Assembly (NCBI GenBank): GCA_950022655.1
Contig: OX465583.1
Span: 37,413,360 to 37,477,359 of the forward strand
Source: Alentia gelatinosa
Taxonomy: Eukaryota; Annelida; Polychaeta; Phyllodocida; Polynoidae
Length of the DNA stretch: 64,000 bases
Direction of reading: 5' to 3'
A program made the translations under genes and the position numbers. This document shows, one piece after another, positions 61,779 to 64,000 of the stretch; the stretch's first letter is position 1, and every line of letters starts with the position of its first letter. The notes below the pieces were generated by a model. That model was given only the letters and a program-made list of their open reading frames with translations. It did no database searches and was not told the DNA's origin.

Positions 61779-62439
61779 AGTCATGACAACATGTCATCCT
61801 TAGATGAGCAGTGACCTAGGACACCCCAATACACGATATGAATCTCTGAAACAGACAGATTAAAAGTCATCAGGCTACCTAGATAAGACAATGTACATAA
61901 AAGCCGTTTCATAATGCTCCAAATAAGATTTGGCTTACAAGCACGAGGGGAACATTTCAACACATTTGATACAACTATAGCTTTAAAAAACGTGTTCGCT
62001 TGGCAGAATTGTTATGTCAGCTGAATACATAGGAAATAATACAAATAAACTGTCAATGTGTTGCGCTAGCAAAGGTGTTGGAGTTCATTTGATCTGGTCA
62101 TGGAACGTGCTCAAGGTTGTACAACTACTCCGAGACACAAACGAGAGGTCTGGGTCAGTTCCGGTTGATAGGAGAATGGTCAGGTGACTGGAAGAGACAA
62201 TACCGTATCAATAGCAGGTGATGATATTACCATCATTCCTCATCTATCCGCAAATGCCGCAGACGTCGTAAAGGGATAATCCTCTTGTTATCTTGATGAT
62301 AGGACATAGTCTCTAATATGAGCCGGTCAATGATGGCAATTCGGAAACGTGGTTGGAGAAACAGTGCACTGTAAGGGATCAATTGATACATGGTTAGCCT
62401 CGTGGTCAATACACAGTACTACCTGACTGGTAGGCTAGC

Positions 62440-63006
62440 CCGCACGGTGGCGTGGCAGTGCTGCCTCCTTCCTCTGCGTATCGTCCAGTAATCAATTCAG
62501 CCGCTGGTGCTGCCATCTACCGGCGAGCAGGTGAACTTATCGCACTAGGGGAGCAGCTCGGCGAGGCAAGACGAGGCTGCAGCAGCGAGCAGCACTGAGA
62601 GACAGTCTACTAGGTCAGCATTTCAAGGTTACAGCAGCGCTCTGTCAGTGGAGCATCCGCTGAATGACTGAGTGTCTCACTGACCCTTACTGTTGGATAC
62701 ACACATTCCCCATCGTTACGAGGATCAAGGCACACCATTGGAGCTGCTCGTGCTACTAGCATACAGGTCATCTAATCTCTAGTATCATTAGACGATCAGC
62801 TAAGGTGGATTTCCTTTTATTCATTTCAACACCAGCGCTGCTGAGGCAACTGGTCAGCATGTAGTGTGGTGATACATTCAACCCTGCTCTCACAACTCTA
62901 CACCATCACACAACCCTGTGGACACCTCTAGTGGGTGTTTCCAGGCCTCTGACCCTCCAAGGAGAAAAGAGCTCAAAGAACGCGTTCAGATATTACTGTG
63001 ATCACC
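62440..63006 (+). promoter_or_regulatory. Probable promoter and 5' UTR of the MGGKANKT gene
   Basis: Composition rises here from the AT-rich background to balanced, with many CAG/GCAGC words, and leads straight into the start context at 63,007. No TATA box or defined transcription start is visible. The GC-rich block at 63,420-63,800 lies in the first intron. Confidence 0.3.
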
Positions 63007-63030
63007 ATGGGCGGCAAGGCTAACAAAACG
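63007..63030 (+). CDS. First coding exon of a gene leaving the window (MGGKANKT, putative N-myristoylated)
   Basis: The ATG at 63,007 sits in a strong start context (GATCACCATGG) and encodes only MGGKANKT before the donor ACG|GTAGGT at 63,031, phase 0. Gly2 with Gly3, Lys4, Ala5, Asn6 and Lys7 matches the general N-myristoylation pattern. Very short first exons of this kind are known in myristoylated EF-hand proteins (calcineurin B, CIB and NCS families), and ZNRF1-type ligases also start MGGK. With eight residues none can be chosen. The rest of the gene lies beyond 64,000 or in exons I could not identify between 63,031 and 64,000. Confidence 0.42.
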
Positions 63031-63419
63031 GTAGGTGCATGATTATTAACCTCCTCTGCATCGTCTCTGTTTACATTCCATGCCAGGTCTAGACGCACCC
63101 ACCTGGGTGCGTTGACTCGGTCAATTAAGGATGACCTAATATGATTAAAGTGGGATCAGTCCTTTCATTAACTGAGGCCAATAGATTATATTCTGCTAAT
63201 CCTCTTATAATCCATACATTACACTCTGTCTGTGGGTATTAACATGTGGAGACAAATAGTATCTCGATGTCTGTTACTGTGTACGTGATATGTAAACACT
63301 GTTGGATGATGGTAATGATCTTGGAGAGAGTGATGTAATGTTTCTGATCGTAAGTATAATGTTTGGTTTCTTTATTTCCCACGTTGGCAATTTGTTCAGG
63401 TATAGTGTATGTGAATGGA

Positions 63420-63800
63420 CTGAGGCCCTTGCTCCTGGCAGTCCGTTCTTCGCGCCGTTTTCCGGCCGCGGGAAGCAGACGAGAATTGCCCTGCCACTGC
63501 ACGCGACGCCCGCGACTACAATCAATACCACAACCAACACCGACGTTCTCTGACTCCTCTTCCCCCTGCACCTAACCCCTTCACCAGTAAAGAATGGCGG
63601 GCTCAGCCAGCCTTGTCCGGGGAAACACGTGCGGGTCGGCCTGTCTTACATTAACACAACCCACAGCGCAATGCCTTTGCTGCGAGAGAAGGACGGGCGC
63701 TTGTTTTCATCAAGGGCATACCCTCCCACCCCTCCCGCGCGTGGGCACTTCCTTGAGTGCGTAATATCGGGCTGAGCCTATTCCGCCCACGAGGGAGGTT
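63420..63800. promoter_or_regulatory. CpG-rich block in the first intron of the MGGKANKT gene
   Basis: CGCGCCGTTTTCCGGCCGCG and a GAATGGCGGG word at 63,591 mark a CpG island. Open frames on both strands here are compositional. Confidence 0.35.
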
Positions 63801-64000
63801 AAGCTGCTAGAGACCCCTATTCTTCGGCTAGGCGAGACTAGTATGGCTTCCGAGAGCATTTGTAGCCGTTTTCTGCTGTCGGCAGTTTGTCTTTTAAGAT
63901 GGCTTCAGTCTATTGTGACCTAGACCCTGTGACTGGCAGAAAAAACAGCTCTTAGAGAAGAGTACATCTAAAAAAAGACCCTGCTGCTTATAATATGTGG

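Larger units (their letters stand above)
59911..62440. other. Intergenic with one foldback and a TG tract
   Basis: Apart from the family R foldback and the TG repeat listed separately, nothing is recognised. Confidence 0.5.

Noticed and set aside
1..64000. CRISPR arrays, operons, tRNA or rRNA genes
   Set aside because: The repeats are eukaryotic satellites and transposons. No tRNA B-box with matching stems and no rRNA-like sequence was seen by eye; a tRNAscan/Rfam run would settle this.

Overview
This is animal nuclear DNA: AT-rich, gene-poor and crowded with repeats. There are no bacterial-style operons, almost all long open frames are spurious, and the believable genes are split by GT-AG introns. 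The tandem repeats, many foldback (palindromic) elements, non-LTR and DIRS-like retroelement relics, frequent ACATGTA-type words and CpG-rich islands fit a marine invertebrate bilaterian. A mollusc or other lophotrochozoan is my best guess, but that is inference; no single sequence here proves the phylum.

The one gene I recognise with confidence is sulfite oxidase (SUOX) on the minus strand, 28,996 to 25,833. It has two coding exons joined by a phase-1 GT-AG intron, giving about 583 residues with a mitochondrial presequence, a cytochrome b5 domain, a molybdenum-cofactor domain and a dimerisation domain. A splice acceptor 6 bases before the ATG means the 5' UTR lies in a further upstream exon.

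Reading both strands for splice signals gave other gene pieces. (1) A three-exon minus-strand gene, 42,288 to 38,026, has matching intron phases and encodes a 93-residue basic protein with one membrane segment that I cannot name. (2) A minus-strand first coding exon at 54,161-54,056 begins MSLEETEG and ends at a GTAAGT donor. (3) A plus-strand first exon at 63,007-63,030 encodes MGGKANKT, a possible N-myristoylation signal, at the start of a gene running out of the window. (4) Three weaker internal exon candidates lie at 10,284-10,377 (+), 48,717-48,905 (-) and 54,612-54,660 (+).

Layout: 1-1.2 kb AT-rich; 1.2-5.3 kb CpG-rich islands around an AT microsatellite; 5.3-9 kb dispersed repeats and two minisatellites; 9-13 kb mostly unremarkable, with one candidate exon and a GC-rich block at 12.6-13.2 kb; 13.5-19.3 kb two non-LTR retroelement relics, one interrupted by a later insertion; 19.3-25.8 kb repeats; 25.8-29.2 kb SUOX; 29.3-37 kb tandem repeats and foldbacks, with a 1.04-kb non-autonomous element at 33.7-34.8 kb; 38-42.3 kb the small membrane-protein gene, whose first intron holds a 1.35-kb inverted-end element; 42.5-53 kb foldbacks and repeats with a CpG-retaining block at 52.2-52.9 kb; 54 kb a first exon; 55.9-59.9 kb a decayed DIRS-like retroelement with nested repeats; 60-62.4 kb repeats; 62.4-64 kb promoter and start of the MGGKANKT gene.
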